64,000 nucleotides of DNA from Schumannella sp. 10F1B-5-1 (GCF_006517535.1 NZ_VHQH01000001.1:248001-312000), one strand, 5' to 3'; positions 20,001 through 27,941 are shown, counted from the stretch's first letter. Program-made: numbers and translations. The notes: generated from the sequence alone by a model not told the origin.

Positions 20001-20993
20001 CGGGGCGCCGCCATCGGCGACACGGGCCCGCGCCCAGGCGCTCAGCTGCTGCAGCGCCGCGAGCGAGTCTGGCAGGTAGGCCTGCAGCACGATGCCGGCC
20101 TCGTAGTGCTTCATGCCGGGCTGCTCGAGCAGCCGGGTGAACACCGCGATCGTCAGGTCGAGGTCGCGGTACTCCTCCATGTCGAGGTTGATGAACTTCG
20201 GGGATGCGCTGCGCACCGCCGCGCCGTAGAGCGGCGTGAGCCGGTGCACCACCCGGTCGACGGTCTCGTCGAAGCCCCACATCGACAGCTGGCTGGCGAC
20301 CGCCGACACCTTGACCGACACGTAGTCGACGTCGTCGCGGCCGAGGAGGTCGATCGTGCCGGTGAGCCGCGCATCCGCCTCGGTCTCGCCGAGCACGGCC
20401 TCGCCGAGCAGGTTGATGTTGAGGCGGGTGCCGTCGGTGCGCAGCTGCCCGATGACCTTGTCGAGCGACTTCGGCGTCGCGTCGATCACGAGGTGGCTGA
20501 CCATGCCGCGCAGCACGCGGCGGGCGATCGGGATGATCGGCCACGGCAGCACGGGGGCGAACGCCCCGCCGATCGAGATCGCGGCGCGCAGATGCCAGGG
20601 CAGGAACGCCGGGATGCCGTGCGACAGCGTCTCGAGCTCGCGCCCCGCGACGCGCAGGTCTTCGGGCCGCACGACGCGGTCGACGAAGCCGAGCGTGAAG
20701 TCGAGCCCCTGCGGATCCTTCAGCAGACCGGCGAGGCGGGCGGCGTGGGCGTCGGACCGGCGATCGGTCGCGACCTCGCGGCTCGCGTCGAGCCAGCGGT
20801 GCACCAGGTCGACGACCTCGTCGGCGGACGGCAGAGTCGGGTTCGCCGGATCAGGGGCGACTCCCTGGGGGGCGGGACTCGACATGGGTTTCAGCGTATC
20901 TCCGCCGCCTGCGTGGGGCCCGGAACCGGGCACCGCCGCCTCGCCGGCGTACGCGCCGCCCGCATCCGCGTCGCTTGCGACCGCCTCGCTCAC
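17082..20993 (-). CDS. putA: Bifunctional proline dehydrogenase / glutamate-semialdehyde dehydrogenase
   Basis: Oxidises proline to glutamate in two steps (1303 residues). The FAD-dependent proline dehydrogenase barrel covers about 90-490 (RLNINLLGEAVLGE, KFINLDMEEYRDLDLT, IKVRVVKGANLA). The NAD-dependent aldehyde dehydrogenase follows at about 560-1040 with general base E762 in ETSGKN and catalytic cysteine C796 in GQKCSAAS. After an Ala/Gly-rich linker comes an extra C-terminal domain of about 250 residues, as in long PutA forms. It is probably structural and covers the substrate tunnel. No ribbon-helix-helix domain is present, so it is not self-regulating like E. coli PutA. The GTG at 20993 overlaps the transporter stop (GTGA); an internal ATG at 20885 is an alternative start. 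Confidence 0.95.
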   Translation of the reverse strand: MSEAVASDADAGGAYAGEAAVPGSGPHAGGGDTLKPMSSPAPQGVAPDPANPTLPSADEVVDLVHRWLDASREVATDRRSDAHAARLAGLLKDPQGLDFTLGFVDRVVRPEDLRVAGRELETLSHGIPAFLPWHLRAAISIGGAFAPVLPWPIIPIARRVLRGMVSHLVIDATPKSLDKVIGQLRTDGTRLNINLLGEAVLGETEADARLTGTIDLLGRDDVDYVSVKVSAVASQLSMWGFDETVDRVVHRLTPLYGAAVRSASPKFINLDMEEYRDLDLTIAVFTRLLEQPGMKHYEAGIVLQAYLPDSLAALQQLSAWARARVADGGAPIKVRVVKGANLAMEHVDARLHGWPLATWGSKQHTDTHYKRMLTWAMTPERTAAVKLGIAGHNLFDVAFAHLLASRRGVADRVDFEMLLGMATAQAQAVRADVGDLLLYTPVVDPAQFDSAISYLVRRLEENASPENFMSSVFDLADSEDAFAVEEERFRSALAALHRTVDAVPEPARTQDRQHPIIPTTPSAFVNEPDTDPALAANRAWGRAVLSRARESRLGVDTIAAAAVTGSQQLEELLAASRAAGRAWGRVPVADRAAQLDRIGEVLVAMRGRLVEVMVSETGKTIAEADVEVSEAIDFARWYAARARELDSIDGARHVPDTVTLAAPPWNFPVAIPCGSVLAPLAAGSAVVFKPAPQARRCGAVLAEALWEAGVPRDLVALVDLDEERFGRSLVAAPEIDRVILTGSIETAELFRSWRPALPIVAETSGKNAIVVTPSADLDLAVNDLVKSAFGHAGQKCSAASLGILVGSVATSPRFLRQLEDAVRSLVVGPGTDASTAVGPVIEPVSGKLERALTTLAPGETWLVEPRRLDEDGRLWSPGVRKGVQPGSEFHTTEYFGPVLGLMAAPSLDEAIAWQNATDYGLTAGIHSLDAREVEQWLDEVQAGNLYVNRGITGAVVRRQPFGGWKRSRVGTGAKAGGPNMLLGLGSWVADGGAAGVDAAGAGAGADAAAGAGAADSAEATAGRREKGAMTMIVEGRIAAAGAPAQRVGDEAADETAVPTPARGEQLATPIGEPVPAPTAARGAGVDDSLSLAGLDERVRAVIEGAQPALDYDSFAFVRRSALSDQAAWDAEFGGARDSARLGVERNVLRYRPTPVVIRLAEGGSLAEAVRVIAAGARARSRLVLSSAAPLPSGLRPLIAGEFPMLRVDQVVTETDAAFAARLNAEAPTARGMRIRLIAPTGTGASAGAALAAAAGGSPDVAIWSGPVTTAGRLELLPFLLEQAVSITAHRFGTPDPAMVALPL

Positions 20994-22330
20994 CGCCCGA
21001 GGTCGAGCTTCTTATGCGCCGTCTCGGGCAGGAAGACGTAGACCACGAGCGAGATCACAGCCAGACCCGCGACGTACCAGCCGAAGGCGCTGTCGAGACC
21101 CGCCTGCTGGAACGCCGTGCCGATCGCCGGCGCCGTGCCGCCGAACAGCGCCACCGCGACCGAGTAGGGGAAGCCGACGCCCGCGGCGCGCACCCGCGCC
21201 GGGAACAGCTCGGCGTTGACGGCCGCGCTGATCGCGGTGAAGCCCGAGAGCACGACCATGCCGATCAGCACGACCACGAGCATCCCGCCGAAGCTCGGCC
21301 CGCTGCGCAGGAACGCCAGCGCGGGCACGATGCCGATCGCCAGGATCGCGGCGAAGCCGATCAGCAGCGGCTTGCGGCCGACTTTGTCGCTCAGGATGCC
21401 GGCCACCGGCTGCAGCGCGGCGAACACGAACAGCCCGATCGTCGATACGGCGAGCGCCTGGCCCGCATCCACGCCGCCGTTCTGCTCGGCGTAGGTCGGC
21501 AGGTAGGTGGTCCAGGTGTAGTAGCCGATGGTTCCGGCGATCGTGATGCCGACGATGAGCAGCGACTGCTTCGGGAAGCGCACGAGCGCCTCGAACAGGC
21601 GCGGGCGGCGGCTCGCAGCACCCTGCTCGTCGGCCGACGCGACCGCCGCCGTCTCGAAGGCGCCGCGACGGATCAGCAGGCCGACGAGGCTCAGCACCGC
21701 GCCGAAGATGAACGGGATGCGCCATCCGCCGTCGTTCATGCCGCCCTCGCCGAGCGTGGCGACGAGCACCGCAGCCAGGCCCGAGGCGATCAGCTGGCCG
21801 ATCGTGGTCGACACGTACTGGAACGACGAGAACAGCCCGCGGCGCCCGATCGGCGCCGACTCGACCAGGAAGGTCGTGTTGGCCGCGAACTCGCCGCCGA
21901 TCGACAGGCCCGAGATCACGCGGCCGATGATCAGCACGATCGGCGCCAGGATGCCGGCCTGCTCGAACGAGGGCGTCAGCCCGACGATCAGACTGCCGAG
22001 TCCGATCAGCAGGATCGTCACGGTGAGCGTGTTGCGGCGGCCCACGCGGTCGGCGATCGCGCCGATCACGAGCCCGCCGATCGGGCGCAGCAGGAACGAC
22101 GCCGCGAACACGATGAAGCTGCCCAGCAGCTTCGCGACCGGGTCGTCGCCCGGGAAGATCTGGTCGGAGAAGAACACCGCCAGGAACGAGTAGGTGTACC
22201 AGTCGTACCACTCGACCGCGTTGCCGACGCTGGCCGCGATCACCTGCCGAGGGCCGTGCCGCTGGGCGTCGGTGGGCGCCGCTGCCGCGGCGGAGTCGGG
22301 GGCGGAGTGGTCCGTGTTCTGCTCGGTCAC
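20990..22330 (-). CDS. MFS metabolite:H+ symporter (MHS family), probable proline uptake
   Basis: Twelve-helix transporter of 446 residues. Family features are SVGNAVEWYDWYTYSFLAVF in helix 1, the loop 2-3 motif GAIADRVGRR, GRVISGLSIGGEFA, and the second-half GILSDKVGRKP. It belongs to the ProP/KgtP/ShiA group, which imports proline, betaine, alpha-ketoglutarate or related acids with protons. Coupling to putA by a 4-bp overlap makes proline the most likely substrate. The GTG at 22330 is chosen because TAGCGT at 22338-22343 lies 7 nt before it; the in-frame ATG at 22354 would lie upstream of that promoter. The operon thus starts from a leaderless transporter message. Confidence 0.87.
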   Translation of the reverse strand: MTEQNTDHSAPDSAAAAAPTDAQRHGPRQVIAASVGNAVEWYDWYTYSFLAVFFSDQIFPGDDPVAKLLGSFIVFAASFLLRPIGGLVIGAIADRVGRRNTLTVTILLIGLGSLIVGLTPSFEQAGILAPIVLIIGRVISGLSIGGEFAANTTFLVESAPIGRRGLFSSFQYVSTTIGQLIASGLAAVLVATLGEGGMNDGGWRIPFIFGAVLSLVGLLIRRGAFETAAVASADEQGAASRRPRLFEALVRFPKQSLLIVGITIAGTIGYYTWTTYLPTYAEQNGGVDAGQALAVSTIGLFVFAALQPVAGILSDKVGRKPLLIGFAAILAIGIVPALAFLRSGPSFGGMLVVVLIGMVVLSGFTAISAAVNAELFPARVRAAGVGFPYSVAVALFGGTAPAIGTAFQQAGLDSAFGWYVAGLAVISLVVYVFLPETAHKKLDLGR

Positions 22331-22433
22331 TCGCTCGACGCTATTCCCGCGCATCCACCGCCCGCCGGCTCACTCGGCTGGCCCTCAGGTCGGCGAGACG
22401 GACCGGAAACGCGGCTGGGGCGGGATGCGGCGC

Positions 22434-23240
22434 TCAGTCGAGCGGACGCAGCAGGCGGTCGAGGAACGCCCGCGTGCGCGGCTGCCTCGGGGCGCGCAGC
22501 AGCTCGCCCGGCGCCCCGCGCTCGACGATCACCCCGCCGTCGAGGAACAGCACCTCGTCGGCCACCTCGCGCGCGAAGCCGAGCTCGTGGGTGACGACGA
22601 CCATGGTCCAGCCCTCGTCGGCGAGCTCCTTCATGATCGCCAGCACGTCGCCCACGATCTCCGGATCGAGCGCACTCGTCGGCTCGTCGAACAGCAGCAG
22701 CCGCGGCCGCAGCGCGAGCGCGCGCACGATGCCCACGCGCTGCTGCTGGCCGCCCGAGAGCTCGAAGGGATACGCATCCCGCTTCTCGGCCAGGCCCACC
22801 CGGGCGAGCAGCGCCTCCGCCTCGGCGACGACCTCGTCGCGCGGGCGGCCCTGCACGACGGTCGGACCCTCGATCACGTTCTGCAGCACCGTCTTGTGCG
22901 GGAACAGGTTGTAGTGCTGGAAGACCATGCCCGAGGCATCCCGCAGCGTCTCGCGTTGCACCTGCCGCTCGCGCTTCGAGACAGGGGCGCCGAAGTCGAT
23001 GCGCGCCGGGGCGGCCCCGGCGACGCCGGCCAGCTCGACGACGCCCGCATCCGCGACCTCGAGCGCGTTCAGCGAGCGCAGCACCGTCGTCTTGCCCGAG
23101 CCCGACGGCCCGATGAGCACGAGCACGCGGCCGCGCGGCAGGGTCAGGTCGATGCCCTTCAGCACCTCGAGGTCGCCGAAGCTCTTGCGCAGGCCGGTGA
23201 CGGTCAGCAGGGGCCCGGATGCGTCAGGCGTGAGCGACAT
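22434..23240 (-). CDS. Polar amino-acid ABC transporter ATP-binding protein
   Basis: ATPase subunit (268 residues) of a GlnQ/TcyN-type importer. Walker [10 protein letters not shown] lies near residue 45, the Q-loop is [14 protein letters not shown], the signature [11 protein letters not shown], Walker [13 protein letters not shown], and the H-loop VVVTHELGF. An insert between Walker A and the Q-loop ([19 protein letters not shown]) is slightly longer than in GlnQ. It overlaps the permease gene by 17 bp, so the two are cotranscribed and coupled. Substrate is set by the binding protein two genes upstream. Confidence 0.93.
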   Translation of the reverse strand: MSLTPDASGPLLTVTGLRKSFGDLEVLKGIDLTLPRGRVLVLIGPSGSGKTTVLRSLNALEVADAGVVELAGVAGAAPARIDFGAPVSKRERQVQRETLRDASGMVFQHYNLFPHKTVLQNVIEGPTVVQGRPRDEVVAEAEALLARVGLAEKRDAYPFELSGGQQQRVGIVRALALRPRLLLFDEPTSALDPEIVGDVLAIMKELADEGWTMVVVTHELGFAREVADEVLFLDGGVIVERGAPGELLRAPRQPRTRAFLDRLLRPLD

Positions 23241-23886
23241 AGCGGTCCAGCCTCTTCTCGATGCGGCCCTGCGCGGTCGACAGCACGAGGCAGATGATCC
23301 AGTAGATCGCGGCCGCCTCGATGTAGATCAGCAGGAACTCGTTGCTGAAGGCGGCGATGCGCTGCGCCTCGCGGAACAGCTCGGTCACCAGGATCGTCGC
23401 CGCCAGCGAGGTGTCCTTGATCAGGCTGATGAAGGTGTTCGACAGCGGCGGCACCGACACCCGCGCGGCCTGCGGCAGGATGATGCGGCGCAGGGTCGTG
23501 ACCCGCGACATCCCGACCGTGTAGCCGGCCTCCCACTGCCCCGCCGGCACCGACAGGATCGCCGCGCGGATCACCTCGGCCGCATAGCCGCCGACGTTGA
23601 TCGACAGGGCGATGATCGCGCTCGGCCACGGCGGCAGCACCACGCCGATCGACGGCAGCCCGAAGAACACGACGAACAGCTGCACCAGCATCGGCGTGCC
23701 GCGCACGACCGAGATCACGAAGCGCGCCGCGAGCGACAGCGGCACGATGCTCGACATGCGCGCCAGCGCGAGCAGCAGCGCCAGCACCAGGCCGACCGCG
23801 AACGACGCCAGCGACAGCGGGATCGTGCCGAGCAGCGCACCGCCCCAGAGCGGGCCGAGGGAGCTGATGACCAGATCCCAGTCCAT
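23224..23886 (-). CDS. Polar amino-acid ABC transporter permease
   Basis: HisM/GlnP-type inner-membrane permease (220 residues, about five helices). The N-terminal [18 protein letters not shown], the [19 protein letters not shown] segment and the EAA coupling loop ([20 protein letters not shown]) are all present. It lies between the binding lipoprotein gene (72 bp upstream) and the ATPase gene (17-bp overlap downstream). One permease gene implies a homodimer in the membrane. Orientation and spacing indicate a three-gene operon. Confidence 0.93.
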   Translation of the reverse strand: MDWDLVISSLGPLWGGALLGTIPLSLASFAVGLVLALLLALARMSSIVPLSLAARFVISVVRGTPMLVQLFVVFFGLPSIGVVLPPWPSAIIALSINVGGYAAEVIRAAILSVPAGQWEAGYTVGMSRVTTLRRIILPQAARVSVPPLSNTFISLIKDTSLAATILVTELFREAQRIAAFSNEFLLIYIEAAAIYWIICLVLSTAQGRIEKRLDRYVAHA

Positions 23887-23958
23887 GGATGCTCCCTTCG
23901 GGTCGGCGGGCGGTGCGGATGCGGAGGTGGTGCGGGCGGGTCAGCCGATCCAGCCGGG

Positions 23959-24795
23959 TCAGCCGGAGATGTCCTCGCCGAAGTACTTCTCGCCCAGCTT
24001 GGCCAGCGTGCCGTCGGCCTTCAACTCCGCGAGAGCCGTGTCGATCGCCTCGGTGAGGGTGTCGCTGCCCTGGCGCAGCGCGACCGCGCTCTTCGACACG
24101 TCGTCGGTGTCGGCGGCGATCTTCAGTCCGTCGGTCTCGCCGTTCTTCTTCGCATCGAGGAAGGTCAGCTTGTCGTTGACCGTCGCATCCACGCGCTGCT
24201 GCTTCAGCAGCTCGATGGCCTGGGCCCAGCCCTCGACCTGCTCGACGTTCGCGCCGGCCTTCTGCGCGACCTCGTACCAGTTGCTCGTGAGCGACTGCGC
24301 CGTGGTCTTGCCCTTCAGGTCAGCAAGGCTCGTGATGTCGCTGTCGTCGCGCACGATCACGGCGCCGGGCGACACCGAGTAGGGGGTGCTGAACTCGTAC
24401 TTCTTCTCGCGCTCGGCGTTGATCGACACCTGGTTCGCGATCACGTCGAAGCGGCCCGCGTCGAGGCCCGCGAAGATCGCATCCCACTGCGTCTCCTGGA
24501 ACTTCACCTTCACGCCCAGCTTCTGCGCCACGGCCGTGATGACCTCGACGTCGTAGCCGGTCAGGTCGCCCGAGCCGTCGGCGTGGTAGCTGAAGGGACG
24601 ATAGGTGCCCTCGGTCGCGACGACCAGCTCACCCGCATCCTGAACCTGGGCGAGGCTGCGGCCCGCCTTCGGCTCGGCGCTCGGGTCGCCGGCCGAGCTC
24701 GAGCCGGTGCCCGAGGTCGAGCACCCCGCGAGCAGCAGGGCGGCGGCCGCCGTGGCGGCGACGAGGACGTGACGGACGCGGATGCGGGTGCGCAT
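23959..24795 (-). CDS. Amino-acid-binding lipoprotein, possibly cystine specific
   Basis: Extracellular solute-binding protein (family 3; 278 residues) for the adjacent ABC importer. The lipobox LLLAGC places the lipidated cysteine at C25. The binding core begins VVATEGTYRPFSYHADG and continues with TGYDVEVITAVAQKLGVKV, QWDAIFAGLDAGRFDVIAN and EFSTPYSVSPGAVIV. The last three segments resemble TcyJ/FliY-type cystine receptors more than glutamine or arginine receptors. That is my judgement by eye and not a measured similarity. The ATG at 24795 is preceded by GGAAAG. The leader region carries a small perfect hairpin at 24860-24877. Confidence 0.9.
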   Translation of the reverse strand: MRTRIRVRHVLVAATAAAALLLAGCSTSGTGSSSAGDPSAEPKAGRSLAQVQDAGELVVATEGTYRPFSYHADGSGDLTGYDVEVITAVAQKLGVKVKFQETQWDAIFAGLDAGRFDVIANQVSINAEREKKYEFSTPYSVSPGAVIVRDDSDITSLADLKGKTTAQSLTSNWYEVAQKAGANVEQVEGWAQAIELLKQQRVDATVNDKLTFLDAKKNGETDGLKIAADTDDVSKSAVALRQGSDTLTEAIDTALAELKADGTLAKLGEKYFGEDISG

Positions 24796-24859
24796 GGGAC
24801 TGCTTTCCGGTGATGACGGGGTGGAGCGGTGAGGTGCGCCGCGGTGTGCGGTGCGCGCG

Positions 24860-24877
24860 ACGCGCCTGATGGCGCGT
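24860..24877 (-). promoter_or_regulatory. Perfect hairpin in leader of the amino-acid ABC operon
   Basis: ACGCGCC-tgat-GGCGCGT forms a 7-bp stem with a 4-nt loop, 65 bp upstream of the lipoprotein ATG. It could lie in the 5' untranslated leader and affect expression. The remaining leader shows no known riboswitch. Confidence 0.35.
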
Positions 24878-24966
24878 GCTGCGGCCGGGATGCTGTGGCC
24901 GACCTCGGGAGGGTAACCGGCGCGCCTGCCCGGGCATTCCCCGCATGACGCCGCGTGAAGGGGTCG

Positions 24967-25022
24967 GATGACGGCGGGCGGATGACGGCGGGCGGGTGAC
25001 GGCGGGCGGGTGACGGCGGGCG
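24967..25022. repeat. 14-bp tandem repeat, four copies
   Basis: Four copies of a 14-bp unit (first two starting GATGACGG, last two GGTGACGG), with the next unit running directly into the palindromic element at 25025. The array lies in the gap between the thioesterase stop and the amino-acid ABC promoter. No gene is visible in this 317-bp gap. Confidence 0.9.
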
Positions 25023-25024
25023 GG

Positions 25025-25098
25025 TGACGCAATTCAGCACGGATCGTCCGCCGCGACCCACGCGGGTCACGCTCGGTGTTCCGTGCTGAATTGCGTCA
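25025..25098. repeat. Palindromic element, perfect 19-bp arms
   Basis: TGACGCAATTCAGCACGGA (25025-25043) is exactly inverted at 25080-25098 around a 36-nt loop. The loop contains a second small inverted repeat, GACCC-n4-GGGTC, also found in degenerate form in related elements at 26433, 26515 and 46318. It ends 15 bp past the thioesterase stop and may terminate that gene. Confidence 0.92.
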
Positions 25099-25112
25099 GC
25101 GCAGCGGGCCGA

Positions 25113-25661
25113 TCAGGCCCAGGTGCTCGGCGCCGGGCGGCGGTTCGACGGCAGGGCCGTGTCGTCGGCCCAGCGGATCGCCCACTCCGGTGCGGGGCGA
25201 CCCGACACATCCACGTTCAGAACCGCGCCGAGTTCGTCCATGCTCACCGTGCCGCCGACGCGCTTGATGAAGCGGGCCCGCACGACCGCCTGCGCGCAGA
25301 TCTCGCCGCCGACCACGAAGCGCTGCTCGCAGTAGACGCTGCGGTCGTCGAAGCCGATGAGCTTCGTCTCGAGGTCGAAGCGCTGCCAGGGCTGCAGCGA
25401 GCGGCGGTAGGTGATCGTCTGCGCGCCGACGACCGGGAAGATGCCCGCCTTCATCAGCGCCGGCCAGACGCCCGAGCGCAGGTTCAGGTCGTAGCGGCCG
25501 AGGTCCATGATCGTCAGGTACACGCCGTTGTTCATGTGCCCGAGCTGATCGAGGTCGCGGGGCCAGACGCGCATCCGGATGCGCCCCACATCGAACGGGG
25601 TCAGCCGCGAGCGGCGCTTCATCGTGAGCCGCAGACGCAGCAGTCGGAACCACAGATTCAC
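25113..25661 (-). CDS. Hotdog-fold acyl-CoA thioesterase family protein
   Basis: Protein of 182 residues from the 4HBT-like/FatM-type thioesterase group, predicted to hydrolyse acyl thioesters in the cytoplasm. The recognisable core is WPRDLDQLGHMNNGVYLTIM, with the catalytic aspartate/asparagine region typical of the fold. It is followed by GAQTITYRRSLQPWQRFDLE and the final strand VVRARFIKRVGGTVSMDEL. A basic N-terminal segment (FRLLRLRLTMKRRSRL) may aid membrane association. The GTG at 25661 has TACCGT 7 nt upstream (25669-25674), suggesting a leaderless message. Context does not reveal the substrate. Confidence 0.82.
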   Translation of the reverse strand: MNLWFRLLRLRLTMKRRSRLTPFDVGRIRMRVWPRDLDQLGHMNNGVYLTIMDLGRYDLNLRSGVWPALMKAGIFPVVGAQTITYRRSLQPWQRFDLETKLIGFDDRSVYCEQRFVVGGEICAQAVVRARFIKRVGGTVSMDELGAVLNVDVSGRPAPEWAIRWADDTALPSNRRPAPSTWA

Positions 25662-25820
25662 GTCGGCGACGGTATCCCCGCCACCACGGATCGGCCAGAT
25701 CGCTGTGGGATGCCTCCAAGGCTTGCGTCGCTCAGGGCGCGCCGCGCTTGGCGGTCATCGCACGTCATGTGGCGCTGGCGCGGCGGCACCCAGCGGGCTC
25801 GCGCCGCTAGCGTCGGCGGG

Positions 25821-26387
25821 GTGAGCTTCCCGTCGCGCATCGTCATCGTCCACGGCTACCAGGCGCATCCCGCGGCGCACTGGTTCCCCTGGCTCGCGGC
25901 GCAGGCAGCCGAGCGCGGCGGGCGGGTCGAGGTCGTCGCCCTGCCCGACGCCGACCACCCGACGCGCGCGGGCTGGGATGCCGCGGTCGCCGACGCGATC
26001 GGCGAACCGGATGCGGGTACCTGGGTCATCGGGCACAGCCTCGGCTCGATCACGGCGCTGCGCTGGGCAGCCGCGCTGCCCGCCGGGTCGCACGTCGGCG
26101 GCGTGCTGCTCGTCGCCGGCTTCGGCGAGCGCCTGCACACGATCCCCGAGCTCGACGAGTACCTCGCCGAGTCGTTCACGGCCGGGGACGCGGCGCGCGT
26201 GCAGCAGGTCGCCGGCACGGTGCGCGCGATCCACTCCGACGACGACGCGATCGTGCCGCCGCCCTACAGCGAGCGCATCGCCGCGCTGCTCGGCGTCGAG
26301 CCCCTCGTGGTGCCGGGCGGCGGGCACTTCCTCGACCGCGAGGGCTGGCTCGAGCACCCCGAGGTGCTGGCGGCGCTGCACGGGTGA
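25821..26387 (+). CDS. RBBP9/YdeN-type serine hydrolase
   Basis: Small alpha/beta hydrolase of 188 residues. The oxyanion region IVIVHGYQAHPAAHWFPWL is at the N-terminus, the nucleophile elbow is GHSLG, the acid lies in HSDDDAIVPP, and the catalytic histidine is in GGGHFLDREGW, all in the order of the RBBP9 family. These proteins hydrolyse small esters; physiological substrates are mostly unknown. GTG at 25821 is preceded at 7 nt by TAGCGT (25808-25813), the leaderless pattern. It is convergent with the DNA glycosylase gene, with two palindromic elements in the gap. Confidence 0.87.
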   Translation: MSFPSRIVIVHGYQAHPAAHWFPWLAAQAAERGGRVEVVALPDADHPTRAGWDAAVADAIGEPDAGTWVIGHSLGSITALRWAAALPAGSHVGGVLLVAGFGERLHTIPELDEYLAESFTAGDAARVQQVAGTVRAIHSDDDAIVPPPYSERIAALLGVEPLVVPGGGHFLDREGWLEHPEVLAALHG

Positions 26388-26432
26388 GCCGCGCATCCAT
26401 TCGCCGCACCGCGTTGACCGCAGGTTCGATGA

Positions 26433-26500
26433 CGCAACTCAGCAAGGATGCGGCGCGGCGGCCCGCGACGGTCCCCTCGCGGAATCGCTGCTGAATTGCG
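26433..26500. repeat. Palindromic element, CGCAA(C/T)TCAGCA arms
   Basis: CGCAACTCAGCA (26433-26444) pairs with TGCTGAATTGCG (26489-26500) with one mismatch; the loop is 44 nt and contains CCCGCGACGGTC. First of two elements in the convergent gap 26388-26651, which holds no gene. Confidence 0.85.
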
Positions 26501-26514
26501 ACACGGGCAGTTGA

Positions 26515-26582
26515 CGCAATTCAGCACGGATCCCACGGGACGACCCACGACGGTCATCCTCGGGTGTCCGTGCTGAGTTGCG
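26515..26582. repeat. Palindromic element, 16-bp arms
   Basis: CGCAATTCAGCACGGA (26515-26530) pairs with 26567-26582 with one mismatch around a 36-nt loop containing GACCCACGACGGTC. The left arm matches that of the element at 25025 almost base for base, so the two are clear relatives. It begins only 14 bp after the preceding element. Confidence 0.9.
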
Positions 26583-26651
26583 GAACCCGGCGCACGAACG
26601 GCGACCCAGCAGCAGCATCGATGTGCGGCGCGGCCGACCGACCGACCGGCG

Positions 26652-27641
26652 TCAGCGCGCGCGGTGGTCGGGGATCGTGAGGCGCGGGCCGCGGCGCTCG
26701 TAGCCGATGCCCGAGCCCTCGATGAGGCGCACGACGCGCTGGCGGTGTCCGCGCCAGGGCTCGAGCAGCTCGCGCATCCCGTCATCGTCGACGCGCGCTC
26801 CGGTCAGCGCCCAGCCGACGTTCTTGCAGGTGTGGAAGTCGCCGAAGCTCACCGCGTCGGGGGCGCCGTGGCTGCGCTGCACGGTCTCGGCGGTGGTCCA
26901 CACGCCCACGCCGGGCACCGTGCGCAGCCGACGCTGGGCCTCCGCGACCGGCAGCGCTCCCCCGCGCTCGAGCCCCTCGGCCACCGCCAGCACGCGCTGC
27001 ACGGTGTCGCGCCGCTGCGGGGTGACGCCCGCGCGGTGCCACTCCCAGCTCGGGATGCGCCGCCACGCGGCGACCGTCGGCAGCACGTGCATCCCCCGCG
27101 GCGCGGGACCCGGTGCGGCCTCGCCGTGCCGCGCGACGAGCGTGCGCCACGATCGCGACGCCTCCTGGCCCGTCACCTTCTGGAAGAAGATCGCCGGCAG
27201 CAGCGCCGCCAGCACCTGGCCGGTGCGCGCGAGCCGCAGGCCCGAGCTGCGCCGGTGCAGCTCCGCGATCAGCGGATGCCGGTGGGCCTCGAAGTCGTCG
27301 AGGTCGTCGTCGGCGCCAAGCAGCTGCGGAACCAGCTCGAGCGCGGCGCCCGCTCCCGCACCCCAGGCGTCGGCGTGCACGGTCGCCGCCGCGGCGTCGG
27401 CCCGCAGCCGCAGCGTCGCCGTGCCGGCCGGCGTGCGGAACACGAGCCAGTGCGCCTCCCCCTCGCGCCGCGAGGTCGGATCGCTGCCGAACTGGGCGAT
27501 CGTCCCGAGCGTGCGGCGCAGGTCGACGCGGTGCCCTGGCGTGTACCGGGTCGAGAGCGGGGCGGGGTCCGGGGCCGGGCGAGGGGCCGTGGATGCGCGG
27601 CCTCCGGCATCGCGCACGGGCGACGCCTCGACGGCGCTCAC
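26652..27641 (-). CDS. DNA-3-methyladenine glycosylase / AlkA-like HhH-GPD protein
   Basis: Base-excision repair glycosylase of about 329 residues. An N-terminal AlkA-like region (about 40-170) leads to a helix-hairpin-helix GPD domain with the hairpin RRLRTVPGVGVWTTAETV. The downstream VSFGDFHTCKNVGWALTG carries an aspartate in the position of the catalytic GPD residue. Homologues are annotated as 3-methyladenine DNA glycosylases. The start is uncertain. A leaderless-type TAGGGT (27674-27679) is placed 6 nt before a GTG that opens a 9-codon reading frame in another phase. The stop of that frame overlaps the GTG at 27641 (GTGA), which I use as the start. An in-frame GTG at 27659 is the alternative. 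Confidence 0.83.
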   Translation of the reverse strand: MSAVEASPVRDAGGRASTAPRPAPDPAPLSTRYTPGHRVDLRRTLGTIAQFGSDPTSRREGEAHWLVFRTPAGTATLRLRADAAAATVHADAWGAGAGAALELVPQLLGADDDLDDFEAHRHPLIAELHRRSSGLRLARTGQVLAALLPAIFFQKVTGQEASRSWRTLVARHGEAAPGPAPRGMHVLPTVAAWRRIPSWEWHRAGVTPQRRDTVQRVLAVAEGLERGGALPVAEAQRRLRTVPGVGVWTTAETVQRSHGAPDAVSFGDFHTCKNVGWALTGARVDDDGMRELLEPWRGHRQRVVRLIEGSGIGYERRGPRLTIPDHRAR

Positions 27642-27667
27642 GCGGCCCACCGCATCCACTCGCTCAC
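27638..27667 (-). CDS. Possible 9-residue leaderless leader peptide before the glycosylase
   Basis: GTG at 27667, 6 nt after TAGGGT, opens a frame coding VSEWMRWAA and stopping at 27638-27640. Its TGA overlaps the proposed glycosylase GTG by the GTGA arrangement used for true gene pairs here. It is too short to judge by composition, and no homologue is known to me. Chance overlap with an upstream glycosylase start cannot be excluded. Confidence 0.35.
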   Translation of the reverse strand: MSEWMRWAA

Positions 27668-27703
27668 GCGGCGACCCTAACCCCGCCCGCCGACGCCGCC
27701 CAG

Positions 27704-27841
27704 CACCTCCCGAGGGTGGCCACGAATGCCCGCCTCGCCCGGCGTGTCCCGTGCAGTTCTGGCCACCCCGATCGCGCACCTCCTGAGGGTGGCCACGAAC
27801 GCTCGCCGCACCCGGCGTGTCCCGGGCAGTTCTGGCCACCC
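27704..27841. repeat. Two 73-bp direct repeats, each a palindrome
   Basis: Two copies starting at 27704 and 27777 are roughly 88% identical. Each carries GGGTGGCCA near one end and TGGCCACCC near the other (27714/27760 and 27787/27833), so each can fold. They occupy the divergent region between the glycosylase and pfkA. A 9-bp tandem repeat of AATCGCACG follows at about 27894-27914. Confidence 0.85.
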
Positions 27842-27941
27842 TGGCTGGGGGCGCCGCCGCACGGTCCCGACCGCACGTGCACCTCGTCCCGCATGAATCG
27901 CACGAATCGCACGAATGTGCACGACACGGCAGGATGTACGC

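Noticed and set aside
16860-21040. Very long open frame on the plus strand opposite putA
   Set aside because: It is an Arg/Gly/Ala-rich shadow frame produced by high GC content; putA on the minus strand has full domain and active-site evidence.
22330-22354. ATG at 22354 as transporter start
   Set aside because: It would lie upstream of the TAGCGT promoter hexamer; GTG at 22330 has the leaderless spacing.
24967-25098. CRISPR-like array
   Set aside because: The repeat units are contiguous 14-mers without spacers, and no cas gene is present.
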